Source: Microbacterium sp. oral taxon 186 str. F0373 (GTDB lineage Bacteria > Actinomycetota > Actinomycetes > Actinomycetales > Microbacteriaceae). From it: a DNA stretch of 64,000 bases. A program made the position numbers and the translations under genes. Every line of letters begins with the position of its first letter. The stretch's first letter is position 1. The notes beneath the pieces were generated by a model that saw only the letters and a list, made by a program, of their open reading frames with translations, did no database searches and was not told the DNA's origin. The stretch spans positions 448,962-512,961 of the forward strand of contig NZ_KE150457.1 in the NCBI RefSeq assembly GCF_000411455.1. Reading direction: 5' to 3'. This document shows positions 25,306 to 35,750 of this stretch, in pieces.

Positions 25306-26206
25306 ACGGGCGGTCGTGGAGACCGGCGGCGAGCGCCCGGCGGATCGCGCGCTCGACAGCGGCGGGGTCGTGCACGACCTGCGCGTAGGAGAATCGCAGC
25401 ACGGTGTAGCCGCGCAGCCGCAGTTCGGCATCGTGCGAGATGTCCTTGGACCGCTGCGTGGACGATGAGTGGTGCGCCCAGCCGTCGATCTGGATCACGA
25501 GCCACTCGCCGACGAGGACGTCGACGGGCCTTCCCGCCAGATAGACCTGTTGACGCACGCGAACGCGCAGCCGGCGCAAGGGACGACACACCAGCACCTC
25601 GAGACCGGAGTCGGCCAGCCCCGTGACCTCCGCGGCGAGCGCCGCCGCACGCGACGGCCAGCGGATCGCGCGGAGCGCCTCCGGCGCCAGGCGTTCGAGA
25701 CCGGCGGCCGACTCCCAGAGCACGAGCGCCTGCTCCGGCGGCAGGCAGACGGCGATGTGTGCGAGCGCGTCCTCGATCGTCGCCACGAGCGAGCGTCCGA
25801 GCGGCGCGATCGGCTGCGCCCAGTGGGCGACACCGCCCCAGGGGGCGCGGGGTCCCGTTGACCCCGGCGGAAAGTGCAGGTGCACCTCCTCCTCCACGCC
25901 CTCGGGCATCCACCACCCTCGCCGGCGCGCGAACGTGGTGCAGCTCACCCGCCCGCCCCACCGGGCCGCCTCGCGCAGGTCGCTGGGCGCCTCGCGCCCG
26001 ACGAACCACGCGCGGCGATAGAGCTCGACCGCTCCCGCCCGCACCGCCGCGCGAAGCTGCTCGGCGCTGTACCCCTCACCCCGCAGCTGCTGACGGTGCA
26101 CCGCCGTGCCGCGGAGACGGTCCGAGACGGGCACGAGCTGCATACCGGCATCCTGACCGGCTCTCGGGGCTGGCCCGGGCGCCTCGGCCTCCATCTGTGG
26201 GGACAT
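25298..26206 (-). CDS. AbiEi-N-like/DUF559 endonuclease-fold protein
   Basis: 302 residues. The N-terminal third has the short helical pattern seen before DUF559 domains (GTAVHRQQLRGEGYSAEQLR, AVELYRRAWFV). Residues about 220-300 are the DUF559/Vsr-like restriction-fold domain, with WLVIQIDGWAHHS, then a SKDISHDAELRLRGYTVLRF segment. The Asp in QIDG and the downstream residues match the expected active site. These proteins are very common in Microbacteriaceae, with unknown role. The 3' end shows a 17/18-bp tandem duplication that includes the stop codon. Confidence 0.8.
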   Translation of the reverse strand: MSPQMEAEAPGPAPRAGQDAGMQLVPVSDRLRGTAVHRQQLRGEGYSAEQLRAAVRAGAVELYRRAWFVGREAPSDLREAARWGGRVSCTTFARRRGWWMPEGVEEEVHLHFPPGSTGPRAPWGGVAHWAQPIAPLGRSLVATIEDALAHIAVCLPPEQALVLWESAAGLERLAPEALRAIRWPSRAAALAAEVTGLADSGLEVLVCRPLRRLRVRVRQQVYLAGRPVDVLVGEWLVIQIDGWAHHSSSTQRSKDISHDAELRLRGYTVLRFSYAQVVHDPAAVERAIRRALAAGLHDRPFA

Positions 26207-26251
26207 GCCTCACGACGGCGGCTGGGGAGGAGTTCACGTACCCCGCAGAAA

Positions 26252-26318
26252 GTGACGAACTCCGCACCCGATCACCTGGATCGATGCGGAGTTCGTGCGA
26301 ATCTGCGGAGTTCGTCAC
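26252..26318. repeat. Three-copy inverted-repeat element between guaB and DUF559 gene
   Basis: GTGACGAACTCCGCA (26252-26266) is complementary to both TGCGGAGTTCGTG (26285-26297, 12 paired positions) and TGCGGAGTTCGTCAC (26304-26318, all 15). The two right arms are mutually exclusive partners for the left arm, so two alternative hairpins can form. The 18-nt loop of the inner hairpin holds GATC twice. It lies 55 bp past the guaB stop. Confidence 0.7.
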
Positions 26319-26373
26319 GGCACGGATGCCGCGGAGACGGATGCCGCGGGCCGCGGTGCCGCCGCTCACGGGT

Positions 26374-28236
<1,863 letters not shown>

Positions 28237-29577
28237 ATGCTCGTGTCCTCAGCGAGACTCGAGGTCCATCCGCGACGACGCGTCGCCCTCCTCGTCTCCC
28301 TTGTGTTCGCCGCGATCACGTTGCTGGCGGTGCTCCTGCCGGCGCAACCCGCCGCGGCCGCCTCGCCCTCGTGCTCGGCCGACGCGTCGACCGCGTGCGT
28401 GCAGGGCACGATCCGCCAGAGCGACGGTTCTCCGGCGGTCGGCGTGGGATTGACGATCTCCGGCCCCGGCGCCGGGGCCAGCCCGACCACGACGACCGAC
28501 AGTGCCGGGCGGTGGGTGTTCGCCGTGACGAAGGACGGCACCTACACCGTGAAGGTGGATGCCGCGACCCTCGCCCAGGGCCAGTACCTTGACGGCGCAG
28601 ACTCGCGCGAGGTCAGCGTGACGCTGCACTCCGACGTCTCCGCGATCTTCAAGCTCTCCGACAGCCCCGACGGCGCCGCCGCCAGCGCGAGCGCGTTCGA
28701 CTGGCCGCGGTTCTGGCAGCAGGCGGTGCAGGGCGTCCGTCTCGGCCTGCTCCTGGCCCTCGCCTCGCTCGGACTGTCGCTCATCTTCGGTACGACGGGC
28801 CTCAGCAACTTCGCCCACGGCGAGCTCGTCACCATCGGCGGGGTGCTCGCCTGGTTCCTCACCTCACTCACCGGCAACCTCTGGCTCGGCGGCGGCCTCG
28901 CCGTCGTCGTCATGGCGGCACTGGGATGGGTCCAGGATGCCGGGCTGTGGAGGCCGCTGCGCCGACGCCGGCTGAGTCTGACCCAGATGATGATCGTGTC
29001 GATCGGTCTGTCGATCGCCCTGCAGTACGTCGTGCAGCTGTGGATCGGCGCGGGAACGGTGCGCATCGACAAGTCGAACCCGACCACCGTGACCATCTTC
29101 GGCGTCACCTTGACCATCCAGTCCTACGTCGCCATGGGGATCGCGATCGTCGCGATCGCGGCGGTCGGGCTCGGCCTGATGTACACGCGCTTCGGGCGCG
29201 CCACCCGCGCTGTCTCCGACAACCCGGCGCTGGCCTCGGCATCCGGCATCGACGTCGACAAGGTCATCCGGGGCGTCTGGATCCTCGCCTCGGGCCTCGC
29301 AGGCCTCGCCGGCGTGCTGCTCGGCCTCGTGCTCAACGGCATCGGCTGGGAGACCGGTGGCCAACTGCTGCTGCTGCTGTTCGCCGCCGTCACCCTCGGC
29401 GGGCTCGGCACCGCGTTCGGCGCGTTCGCCGGCGCGATGGTCATCGGCCTCATCGTCGAACTCACGAACATCTGGCTGCCGGGCGATCTGAAGTACGCCA
29501 CGGCGCTCGCACTGCTCATCGTCATCCTGCTGTTCCGGCCGCAGGGCATCTTCGGCCGCGCCGAGCGAGTCGGCTAA
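28237..29577 (+). CDS. livH: LivH-type ABC permease with an extra extracytoplasmic domain
   Basis: 446 residues, about 150 more than usual. Residues 1-42 are a hydrophobic leader (VALLVSLVFAAITLLAVLLP) ending AAAAS. Residues about 45-140 form a carboxypeptidase-regulatory/SdrD-B-like beta domain with the pattern GSPAVGVGLTISGPG, then DSAGRWVFAVTKDGTYTVKV. From residue 155 the protein is a standard LivH permease with about eight helices and TGLSNFAHGELVTIGG. It forms the membrane channel of a branched-chain-amino-acid-type (or urea/amide) importer with the next three genes. Confidence 0.92.
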   Translation: MLVSSARLEVHPRRRVALLVSLVFAAITLLAVLLPAQPAAAASPSCSADASTACVQGTIRQSDGSPAVGVGLTISGPGAGASPTTTTDSAGRWVFAVTKDGTYTVKVDAATLAQGQYLDGADSREVSVTLHSDVSAIFKLSDSPDGAAASASAFDWPRFWQQAVQGVRLGLLLALASLGLSLIFGTTGLSNFAHGELVTIGGVLAWFLTSLTGNLWLGGGLAVVVMAALGWVQDAGLWRPLRRRRLSLTQMMIVSIGLSIALQYVVQLWIGAGTVRIDKSNPTTVTIFGVTLTIQSYVAMGIAIVAIAAVGLGLMYTRFGRATRAVSDNPALASASGIDVDKVIRGVWILASGLAGLAGVLLGLVLNGIGWETGGQLLLLLFAAVTLGGLGTAFGAFAGAMVIGLIVELTNIWLPGDLKYATALALLIVILLFRPQGIFGRAERVG

Positions 29578-29587
29578 GGAGAGGGCC

Positions 29588-30583
29588 ATGGACTTCTGGA
29601 TCACGCTGCTGCAGCAGCTCACCGAGACCGCGATCGCACCGATCACCGCCGCGTACGTCATCGCGGCGATCGGTCTGAACATCCACTTCGGATACACGGG
29701 CCTCATGAACATGGGGCAGGCGGGCTTCATGCTCCTCGGCGCCTACGGGTTCGCGATCACCGTCATCAACGGCGGCGGCTTCTGGCTCGGCGTTCTCGTC
29801 GCGATCGTGGCCTGCGTCGTGTTCGCGTTCGTGCTCGGCATCCCGACCCTGCGTCTGCGCGGCGACTACCTCGCGATCGTCACGATCTGTGCGGCCGAGA
29901 TCGTGCGCATGGTCGGACGCCTGTCCGCTCTCGCCGATGTGACCGGTGGATCGACGGGCCTTGTCGGACCCGAATACCGCGGGGCGTTCACGAGCCTGTC
30001 GATCCTGCCGCCGGGCACCACGCAGATCCTGTGGTTCTCCTACCCCAACACCGACCCGGGTTCGGGCAACGACTGGTGGACGCGCCTGGTCGCGTGGGGC
30101 CTCGTCGCCATCGCGCTGCTGTTCACCTGGCTCGCGATGCGCAGCCCCTGGGGTCGGGTGCTCAAGGGCATCCGCGAGGACGAGGACGCGGTGCGCAGCC
30201 TCGGCAAGAGCTCGTACTCCTACAAGATGCAGGCGCTCATCATCGGCGGCGTGCTCGGCGGCATCGCCGGCATCCTGGTGGTATTGCCGGCATCCGTCCA
30301 GCCTGACGGCTTCGGCCGTCCGCTGACGTTCAACCTGTGGACGATCATGCTGCTGGGCGGCGCCGCCACGATCTTCGGCCCCCTGCTGGGCTCGATCATC
30401 TTCTTCGTCGTGCGCATCGCCATCGTGCAGATCGCCGGCGAGTACATCCCGTCCTCGATCCTCAACACGCAGCAGACGCAGTGGCTGTCGTGGGTGCTGA
30501 TCGGTGTCGCCCTCATGCTGCTGGTGATCTTCCGACCACAGGGCATCCTCGGCAATAAGAAGGAGTTGAGCTTCAATGCCTGA
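29588..30583 (+). CDS. livM: LivM-type ABC permease
   Basis: 331 residues with about nine transmembrane helices. The N-terminal GLNIHFGYTGLMNMGQAGFM and the middle GIPTLRLRGDYLAIVTICAAEIVR are diagnostic of LivM; the EAA-like loop reads GRVLKGIREDEDAVRSLGK. It pairs with livH as the second half of the channel. It starts 10 bp after livH, with GGAGAGGGCC as ribosome site, and its last 8 bp overlap livG. Confidence 0.94.
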   Translation: MDFWITLLQQLTETAIAPITAAYVIAAIGLNIHFGYTGLMNMGQAGFMLLGAYGFAITVINGGGFWLGVLVAIVACVVFAFVLGIPTLRLRGDYLAIVTICAAEIVRMVGRLSALADVTGGSTGLVGPEYRGAFTSLSILPPGTTQILWFSYPNTDPGSGNDWWTRLVAWGLVAIALLFTWLAMRSPWGRVLKGIREDEDAVRSLGKSSYSYKMQALIIGGVLGGIAGILVVLPASVQPDGFGRPLTFNLWTIMLLGGAATIFGPLLGSIIFFVVRIAIVQIAGEYIPSSILNTQQTQWLSWVLIGVALMLLVIFRPQGILGNKKELSFNA

Positions 30584-31589
30584 CCAGACCGCCGACCGCG
30601 CCGTTCCGGTCTCGCACGAGCCCGGCGCGATCACACAGGCCATCCGCTCCACACTGCTGAACGTCGCGGAGACCCCCGGCTCGGCCAAGCCCGATCCCAT
30701 CCTCGTGGTCGACAACATCGAGCGCCGCTTCGGCGGGATGACAGCCGTCAACGTGGGCCACCTCGAGGTGCAGCGCGGCGCGATCACCGCGTTGATCGGT
30801 CCGAACGGCGCCGGCAAAACGACGTTCTTCAACCTGATCACCGGCTTCGACAAGCCGTCGTCGGCGAAGAAGCTCTTCGGGGGGCCCTCGTCCGCCGAGG
30901 CTGCCAAGTGGTCGTTCGACGGGCGCACGCTCGGCAACACCGCGGCATCCAAGGTGGCCCGCGCCGGCATGGTGCGCACGTTCCAGCTGACGAAGGCGCT
31001 GTCGCGCATGACGGTGCTGGACAACATGCTGATCGGCGCGAAGGACAACCCCGGCGAGAACCTGGCGGTCGGCCTCATCAAGCCGCTGTGGGGCGGCGCC
31101 GAGAAGGCGAACATCGCCAAGGCCGAGGAGCTGCTGCAGCGCTTCAAGCTCGACACCAAGCGCGACGACATGGCCGGAAGCCTCTCGGGCGGGCAGAAGA
31201 AGCTCCTCGAGATGGCGCGGGCCCTCATGAGCGATCCGAAGATGATCATGCTCGACGAGCCCATGGCCGGCGTCAACCCCGCGCTGACGCAGAGCCTGCT
31301 CGAGCACATCCAGGCGCTGCGCAACGACGGGACGACGGTGTTGTTCGTCGAGCACGACATGCACATGGTGCGCCACATCTCCGACTGGGTCGTCGTCATG
31401 GCCCAGGGAGAGGTGGTCGCCGAGGGCGATCCGGAGCGCGTCATGAAGAACCCGGCCGTGATCGACGCCTACCTGGGCGCCTATCACGACACCGATCTCG
31501 GCGACGATGCCGCCGTGAACACGGGCCTCATCACTCAGATCGAGGCCGAGGTCGAAGCCGAGGCCGAGCAGGAGGACGACCACAAATGA
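30576..31589 (+). CDS. livG: LivG-type ABC ATPase
   Basis: 337 residues, longer than the usual 255. There is an N-terminal extension of about 40 residues, Walker A GPNGAGKTTFFNLITG, an unusual insert after it (DKPSSAKKLFGGPSSAEAAK), signature LSGGQKKLLEMARAL, Walker B MIMLDEPMAGVNP and H-loop FVEHDMHMV. The C-terminus ends in a strongly acidic tail. It energises the LivHM channel together with livF. Its TGA overlaps the livF ATG (ATGA). Confidence 0.94.
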   Translation: MPDQTADRAVPVSHEPGAITQAIRSTLLNVAETPGSAKPDPILVVDNIERRFGGMTAVNVGHLEVQRGAITALIGPNGAGKTTFFNLITGFDKPSSAKKLFGGPSSAEAAKWSFDGRTLGNTAASKVARAGMVRTFQLTKALSRMTVLDNMLIGAKDNPGENLAVGLIKPLWGGAEKANIAKAEELLQRFKLDTKRDDMAGSLSGGQKKLLEMARALMSDPKMIMLDEPMAGVNPALTQSLLEHIQALRNDGTTVLFVEHDMHMVRHISDWVVVMAQGEVVAEGDPERVMKNPAVIDAYLGAYHDTDLGDDAAVNTGLITQIEAEVEAEAEQEDDHK

Positions 31590-32371
31590 GCATGCCATCC
31601 GCCGCTGCGGCGCCCGAGGCGCAGACAGCGACGCCCGTCGTCAAAGCCGACAGCCTCGTCGCCGGGTATCTGCCGGGCGTCAACATCCTCAACGACTGCA
31701 CGCTGGAGGCGTTTCCCGGTGAGCTCGTCGGGATCATCGGTCCCAACGGTGCCGGCAAGTCCACGCTGCTGAAGGCGCTCTTCGGGCTCGTGAACGTCCG
31801 CTCCGGCGCCGTCACACTGGAGGGCGAGGACATCACCAACCAGAAGGCCAACCAGCTGGTGCAGGCCGGAATCGGCTTCGTCCCGCAGACGAACAACGTC
31901 TTTCCGTCCCTCACGATCGAGGAGAACATGCAGATGGGCATGTTCCTGCGGCCCAAGGAGTTCCAGAGCCGCGTCGCCGAGATCTGGGAGCTGTTCCCCG
32001 TGCTGGGCGAGCGTCGCAAGCAGCGTGCCGGCTCGCTCTCCGGCGGCGAGCGCCAGTCGGTCGCCATGGCGCGCGCCCTCATGATGAAGCCGAAGGTGCT
32101 GCTGCTGGACGAGCCGAGCGCCGGCCTGTCGCCCGTTCGGCAGGACGAGACCTTCATCCGCACGCGGGAGATCAACAAGACCGGCGTGACCATCATCATG
32201 GTGGAGCAGAACGCCCGCCGCTGCCTGCAGATCTGCGACCGCGCGTACGTCCTCGACCAGGGCCGCAACGCCTACGAGGGCGCGGGGCGCGAACTCGCGA
32301 AGGACCCGAAGGTCATCGAGCTGTACCTTGGCACGCTCGCCGCGGATGTCGAGGCGTCGCACTCGGACTGA
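31586..32371 (+). CDS. livF: LivF-type ABC ATPase
   Basis: 261 residues. Walker A GPNGAGKSTLLKALFG, the LivF-type switch GIGFVPQTNNVFPSLTIEEN, signature LSGGERQSVAMARALM, Walker B VLLLDEPSAGLSP and H-loop MVEQNARRCL are all intact. It is the fourth and last gene of the operon, coupled to livG by ATGA. The frame is open far upstream only as a shadow of livG. A hairpin terminator follows. Confidence 0.94.
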   Translation: MSMPSAAAAPEAQTATPVVKADSLVAGYLPGVNILNDCTLEAFPGELVGIIGPNGAGKSTLLKALFGLVNVRSGAVTLEGEDITNQKANQLVQAGIGFVPQTNNVFPSLTIEENMQMGMFLRPKEFQSRVAEIWELFPVLGERRKQRAGSLSGGERQSVAMARALMMKPKVLLLDEPSAGLSPVRQDETFIRTREINKTGVTIIMVEQNARRCLQICDRAYVLDQGRNAYEGAGRELAKDPKVIELYLGTLAADVEASHSD

Positions 32372-32384
32372 CCGCTCGAGGGAA

Positions 32385-32416
32385 AGAAGGGCCTCGCCGT
32401 CACGGCGGGGCCCTTC
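32385..32416 (+). terminator. liv operon terminator
   Basis: AGAAGGGCCTCGCCG and CGGCGGGGCCCTTCT pair over 15 positions (one G-U) around a TCA loop, 13 bp after the livF stop. Confidence 0.75.
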
Positions 32417-32477
32417 TGCGTGAGTGCGCAGCGCGCGTCGGCCCGACCCCTGGGTCGAGAGCTGATGCGGAGGAGCG

Positions 32478-32540
32478 CAACGGATGCGGATGCGGGGGCG
32501 GCGCGGCATCCGCATCCGTTGTCCCTATCCGCATCCGTTG
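32478..32540. repeat. Three-copy inverted-repeat element between livF and livK
   Basis: CAACGGATGCGGATGC (32478-32493) pairs perfectly with GCATCCGCATCCGTTG (32506-32521, 12-nt loop). A shortened third copy ATCCGCATCCGTTG (32527-32540) could compete for the same left arm. The plan is the same as at 26.25 kb. It lies between two conventional terminators, so termination is already provided for. Confidence 0.7.
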
Positions 32541-32581
32541 AGGGTGAGGGTGGAGCTCAGGCGGCGCATGAGCTCGCGAGG

Positions 32582-32629
32582 GCACGAAAGAAGGGGCGGA
32601 TGCCGCGGCATCCGCCCCTTCTTTCGTGC
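32582..32629. terminator. 48-bp perfect palindrome, livK terminator
   Basis: A perfect 48-bp palindrome, GCACGAAAGAAGGGGCGGAT and its complement with the GGATGCCGCGGCATCC core. It ends 6 bp before the livK stop codon on the minus strand and would serve as a bidirectional terminator. Confidence 0.78.
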
Positions 32630-32634
32630 GGGTG

Positions 32635-33969
32635 TCAGTTCACGGAGCCCTGGATGGACTTCTGGAAGACGGGAGTGTTGTTGGTGTCGAACTTGTAGAT
32701 GCCGATGTAGGCGCTCGACGGGTCGTTCTGGGAGTTGAAGGGACCGATGCCCGCCTTGCCCGTGTACGTGATGTCCTTGCCGCTCTTGATGAGCGCGAGG
32801 CACGAGGCGTAGTCGGAGCACTTCTCACCGTTGGTGGTGCCCGAGACCGCGGCGAGGTTTGCCTGGATCGTCGGACCGTCGGTGCCCTTGCCCTTCTCGG
32901 CAGCCAGCGCGGCGAGCACGATGGCGTCGTAGGACTCGGGAGCGTAGGAGAAGTCCTTCAGGTCGGCGTTCGCGCTCTTCTTGTAGAAGTCCACGAGGCG
33001 CTGCTTGAACTCGGGGTCGGGCTGGGCGCCGGGAATGGTGCCCTGGGCGCCGTTGAGCGTGCCCGCCTCGAAGTCCTTGCTGTAATCGGCCGTGTTGCCG
33101 TCGACGAGGTAGGTCTTCGACAGGTCGAAGCCCTGAGCCTTGAGCTCGGGGACGATCTGCTTGGTCTCGTCGAAGGCGAGGATCACGATCGCGTCGGGCT
33201 TGGCAGCCAGAGCCGCCGACACCTCGGACGAGAACGTCTTCTGACCGGGAGCGAACTCCTGACCCTTGCCCTTGGCGCCGTAGACGACTTCGCCGCCCGC
33301 CTTGGTGACGGTCTCTTCGACGACATCGCGCAGGCCGGTGCCGTAGGCGTCGTTGAAGACGATGAAGGCGACCTTCTGGACGCCGTCACCGATGACGAGG
33401 TTGCCCAGCGCCGAACCCTGCACCGTGTCCGGCGGAGCGGTGCGGAAGTAGTAGCTGGAGTAACCCGACAGCTCGGTCGCGGTGTTGGCGGGTGAGATCT
33501 GCACCTTGCACTTCGAGACGATGGTGTCGACGAAGTTGAGGCTGACGCTCGAGGACTCGGCACCGAGCACGACCTGCGCGTCGGAGGAGGCGATCTGGGC
33601 GGCGGAGGCGGTGGAGACCGACAGGTCGGACGAGGCGCCGGAGTCGGTGATCGGGGCGACCTTGATGGGCTGACCGAGCACGCCGCCGGCGGCGTCGATG
33701 TCTTCGACAGCCAGGCCGTAGCCGGCCTCGGCGGGCGGGTTGAGGTACGCCAGCGAACCGGTCTGCGGCAGGATCGTCGCGAGCGTGAACGGTCCGGTCG
33801 AGGGCGTGCCGGGCGCACACGCGGCGGCCGGATCGGCCGATCCCGTCGACGTGGCGCTCGGAGCCGTCGTGGCGGCGCCCCCGCCCGAGCTCGAGCACCC
33901 TGCGAGGGCGAGCGACGCGGCGCCCGCGAGCGCAAACGCGGCGATGATCGCCTTGTTGCGATGAACCAT
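32635..33969 (-). CDS. livK: LivK-type substrate-binding lipoprotein
   Basis: 444 residues with a lipoprotein signal (lipobox A-L-A-G-C25), then a Ser/Thr-rich linker and a periplasmic-binding-protein type I fold: TGSLAYLNPPAEAGYGLAVE, DSGASSDLSVSTASAAQIAS and AFIVFNDAYGTGLRDVVEE are typical Leu/Ile/Val-binding segments. It delivers substrate to the LivHMGF transporter, although it is transcribed convergently. Start at ATG 33969 with AAAGGGAAG upstream. Whether the ligand is an amino acid, urea or an amide cannot be told. Confidence 0.92.
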   Translation of the reverse strand: MVHRNKAIIAAFALAGAASLALAGCSSSGGGAATTAPSATSTGSADPAAACAPGTPSTGPFTLATILPQTGSLAYLNPPAEAGYGLAVEDIDAAGGVLGQPIKVAPITDSGASSDLSVSTASAAQIASSDAQVVLGAESSSVSLNFVDTIVSKCKVQISPANTATELSGYSSYYFRTAPPDTVQGSALGNLVIGDGVQKVAFIVFNDAYGTGLRDVVEETVTKAGGEVVYGAKGKGQEFAPGQKTFSSEVSAALAAKPDAIVILAFDETKQIVPELKAQGFDLSKTYLVDGNTADYSKDFEAGTLNGAQGTIPGAQPDPEFKQRLVDFYKKSANADLKDFSYAPESYDAIVLAALAAEKGKGTDGPTIQANLAAVSGTTNGEKCSDYASCLALIKSGKDITYTGKAGIGPFNSQNDPSSAYIGIYKFDTNNTPVFQKSIQGSVN

Positions 33970-34139
33970 GGGTTCTTCCCTTTCTTCGATGACATCGCGC
34001 GGCGCACGGGCTCCGCGGTCTGGCTTGAACGCTAAACCTGCTGTGTCACCAGGATGTTTCGCGCACGCATCGAAGAAAAGCACCGCGACGCAATCGTTAT
34101 GAACCCCGGGGTGCGCGCGGGAGCACCGTCGCGACGGTC

Positions 34140-35072
34140 TCAGACCAGATCGGCGACGTCGGAGATGCTCCGGGACCGCCGCGACGACACCACGGAATCG
34201 ACGCTCAGCACGACCAGCGCGACCCACACCAGCGCGAACCCGATCCAGCGTTCGAGCGGCATCGGCTCGTGCAGGATCCACGCGCCGGTGATGAACTGCA
34301 GGATGGGGGCCACGAACTGCAGCAAGCCGATCACGGTGAGCGGCGCCCGTCGCGCACCCGCGGCGAACAGCAGCAGCGGAACAGCGGTGACAACGCCGGC
34401 AAGGGTGACGAGAACGGTGTGCCCGGCGCCCTGGGTGCCGAAGACGAGGCCGGTGGTGGCGGCGACCACGACCAGCTGGATGAGGGCGATCGGGGTGAGC
34501 CAGAGAGATTCCAGGGTGAGGCCGCTGATCGCATCGACCCGAGGACCGATCTGCTTCTTCACGAGACCGTAGGTGCCGAAGCTCGCCGCCAGGGTCAGCG
34601 CGATCCAAGGGAACGCTCCGTAGGCGACGATGATGACGATCACGGCCAGGCCCGCGAACCCGATCGCGATCCACTGCGCCAGCCGCAGACGCTCCTTCAG
34701 CACGATCACGCCCAGCAGCACGGTCACGATCGGGTTGATGAAGTACCCGAGGCTCCCCTCGATCACGTGACCGGTCAGGATGCCGATGAGGAACACCTGC
34801 CAGTTCACGTAGATCAGCAGGCCCGCGACGATCGTCCAGAACACGAGCCGCCGATCGCGCAGGATCGCGAAGAGCTTGCCCCACGTGCGGGTGACGGTGA
34901 GCAGGATCGCGCAGAACGCGAGGGAGAAGAGGATGCGCCAGACGACGATCTCCCACGGCCCGATCGGCGCCAGCAGCAGGAAGTAGAGGGGCATGAACCC
35001 CCAGAGGAAGTACGCCGCGAAGGCGTAGACCCCACCGCGCCGTTCGTCGCGGGCGGACTCGGCGGGTGTCAT
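34140..35072 (-). CDS. rarD: RarD/EamA-family transporter
   Basis: 310 residues with ten transmembrane helices as two EamA repeats. The opening GGVYAFAAYFLWGFMPLYFL and the middle GYFINPIVTVLLGVIVLKER are characteristic of RarD proteins. A drug/metabolite-superfamily permease; the substrate is unknown. The start at ATG 35072 (MTPAESARDERRGG) fits the family; a longer start would add an unlikely basic tail. Confidence 0.9.
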   Translation of the reverse strand: MTPAESARDERRGGVYAFAAYFLWGFMPLYFLLLAPIGPWEIVVWRILFSLAFCAILLTVTRTWGKLFAILRDRRLVFWTIVAGLLIYVNWQVFLIGILTGHVIEGSLGYFINPIVTVLLGVIVLKERLRLAQWIAIGFAGLAVIVIIVAYGAFPWIALTLAASFGTYGLVKKQIGPRVDAISGLTLESLWLTPIALIQLVVVAATTGLVFGTQGAGHTVLVTLAGVVTAVPLLLFAAGARRAPLTVIGLLQFVAPILQFITGAWILHEPMPLERWIGFALVWVALVVLSVDSVVSSRRSRSISDVADLV

Positions 35073-35164
35073 GAGACAAAGCCTACGACGGTCGTGACAT
35101 GCGCGGGGCGACGGATGCCGCGGCATCCTGCCATTGCTGGTCGCTGTTCCGCCAATCCGGTTAA

Positions 35165-35202
35165 CGACGATGGCCCCCGGGATATCCCGGGGGCCATCGT
35201 CG
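35165..35202. terminator. 38-bp perfect palindrome after groES
   Basis: CGACGATGGCCCCCGGGAT and its exact complement meet without a gap, ending 11 bp before the groES stop on the minus strand. It most probably ends the groES transcript. Confidence 0.75.
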
Positions 35203-35212
35203 AATGCGATCG

Positions 35213-35509
35213 TCAGCGGACGACGACCGCCAGAACGTCACGGGCCGACAGGACGAGGAACTCGTCGCCGCCGAACTTCACCTCGGTGCCGCCGTACTTG
35301 CTGTAGATGACGCGGTCGCCGACGGCGACGTCGAGCGGCACGCGGTTGCCGTTGTCGTCGATGCGGCCGGGGCCCACGGCCACGACCTCGCCCTCCTGGG
35401 GCTTCTCCTTGGCGGTGTCAGGGATGACGAGGCCACTGGACGTGACCTGCTCAGCCTCGACCTGCTTGATGACGATGCGGTCCTCGAGCGGCTTGATGGA
35501 AACCGACAC
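35213..35509 (-). CDS. groES: Co-chaperonin GroES
   Basis: 98 residues of normal length. [20 protein letters not shown] at the N-terminus, the mobile loop [24 protein letters not shown] segment and [20 protein letters not shown] define GroES. It caps GroEL in protein folding. No groEL lies next to it, a common situation in related actinobacteria where the main groEL is elsewhere. Two CIRCE-type operators upstream indicate HrcA control. Confidence 0.97.
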   Translation of the reverse strand: MSVSIKPLEDRIVIKQVEAEQVTSSGLVIPDTAKEKPQEGEVVAVGPGRIDDNGNRVPLDVAVGDRVIYSKYGGTEVKFGGDEFLVLSARDVLAVVVR

Positions 35510-35550
35510 GGTCTACCTCTTTCTTGCTGGGCGTGATGCTTCAAGACTCG

Positions 35551-35577
35551 TTAGCACCCACAGGGGTGGAGTGCTAA
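35551..35577. promoter_or_regulatory. CIRCE operator 1 (HrcA site)
   Basis: TTAGCACCC-N9-GAGTGCTAA differs from the CIRCE consensus TTAGCACTC-N9-GAGTGCTAA at one base. It lies 41 bp upstream of the groES start, so HrcA would block transcription until heat shock. Confidence 0.93.
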
Positions 35578-35595
35578 CAGAAGTCTAGAGCGCGG

Positions 35596-35622
35596 CTGGC
35601 ACTCGTGCAACGCGAGTGCCAG
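35596..35622. promoter_or_regulatory. CIRCE-like operator 2
   Basis: CTGGCACTC-N9-GAGTGCCAG keeps the dyad and spacing of CIRCE with the outer TTA/TAA changed to CTG/CAG. It begins 18 bp beyond the first site, so the two may be bound cooperatively. Confidence 0.75.
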
Positions 35623-35750
35623 TTCTGCGCCACAGAAGGCCCACTGTTATATGAATCATCTTTCACCTAGCATCGGACCTGCGCTCCCTGGACCGGGACG
35701 ACCGGGCAACGGTGCCCGGACGATGGCGGGGGCGGGATCGGAGTCGACCG

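Noticed and set aside
33970..34139. Possible GlnR-type nitrogen box (GTCAC-N6-GTTTC) upstream of livK
   Set aside because: The second half-site is inverted relative to the consensus and the paired sites expected for GlnR are absent.
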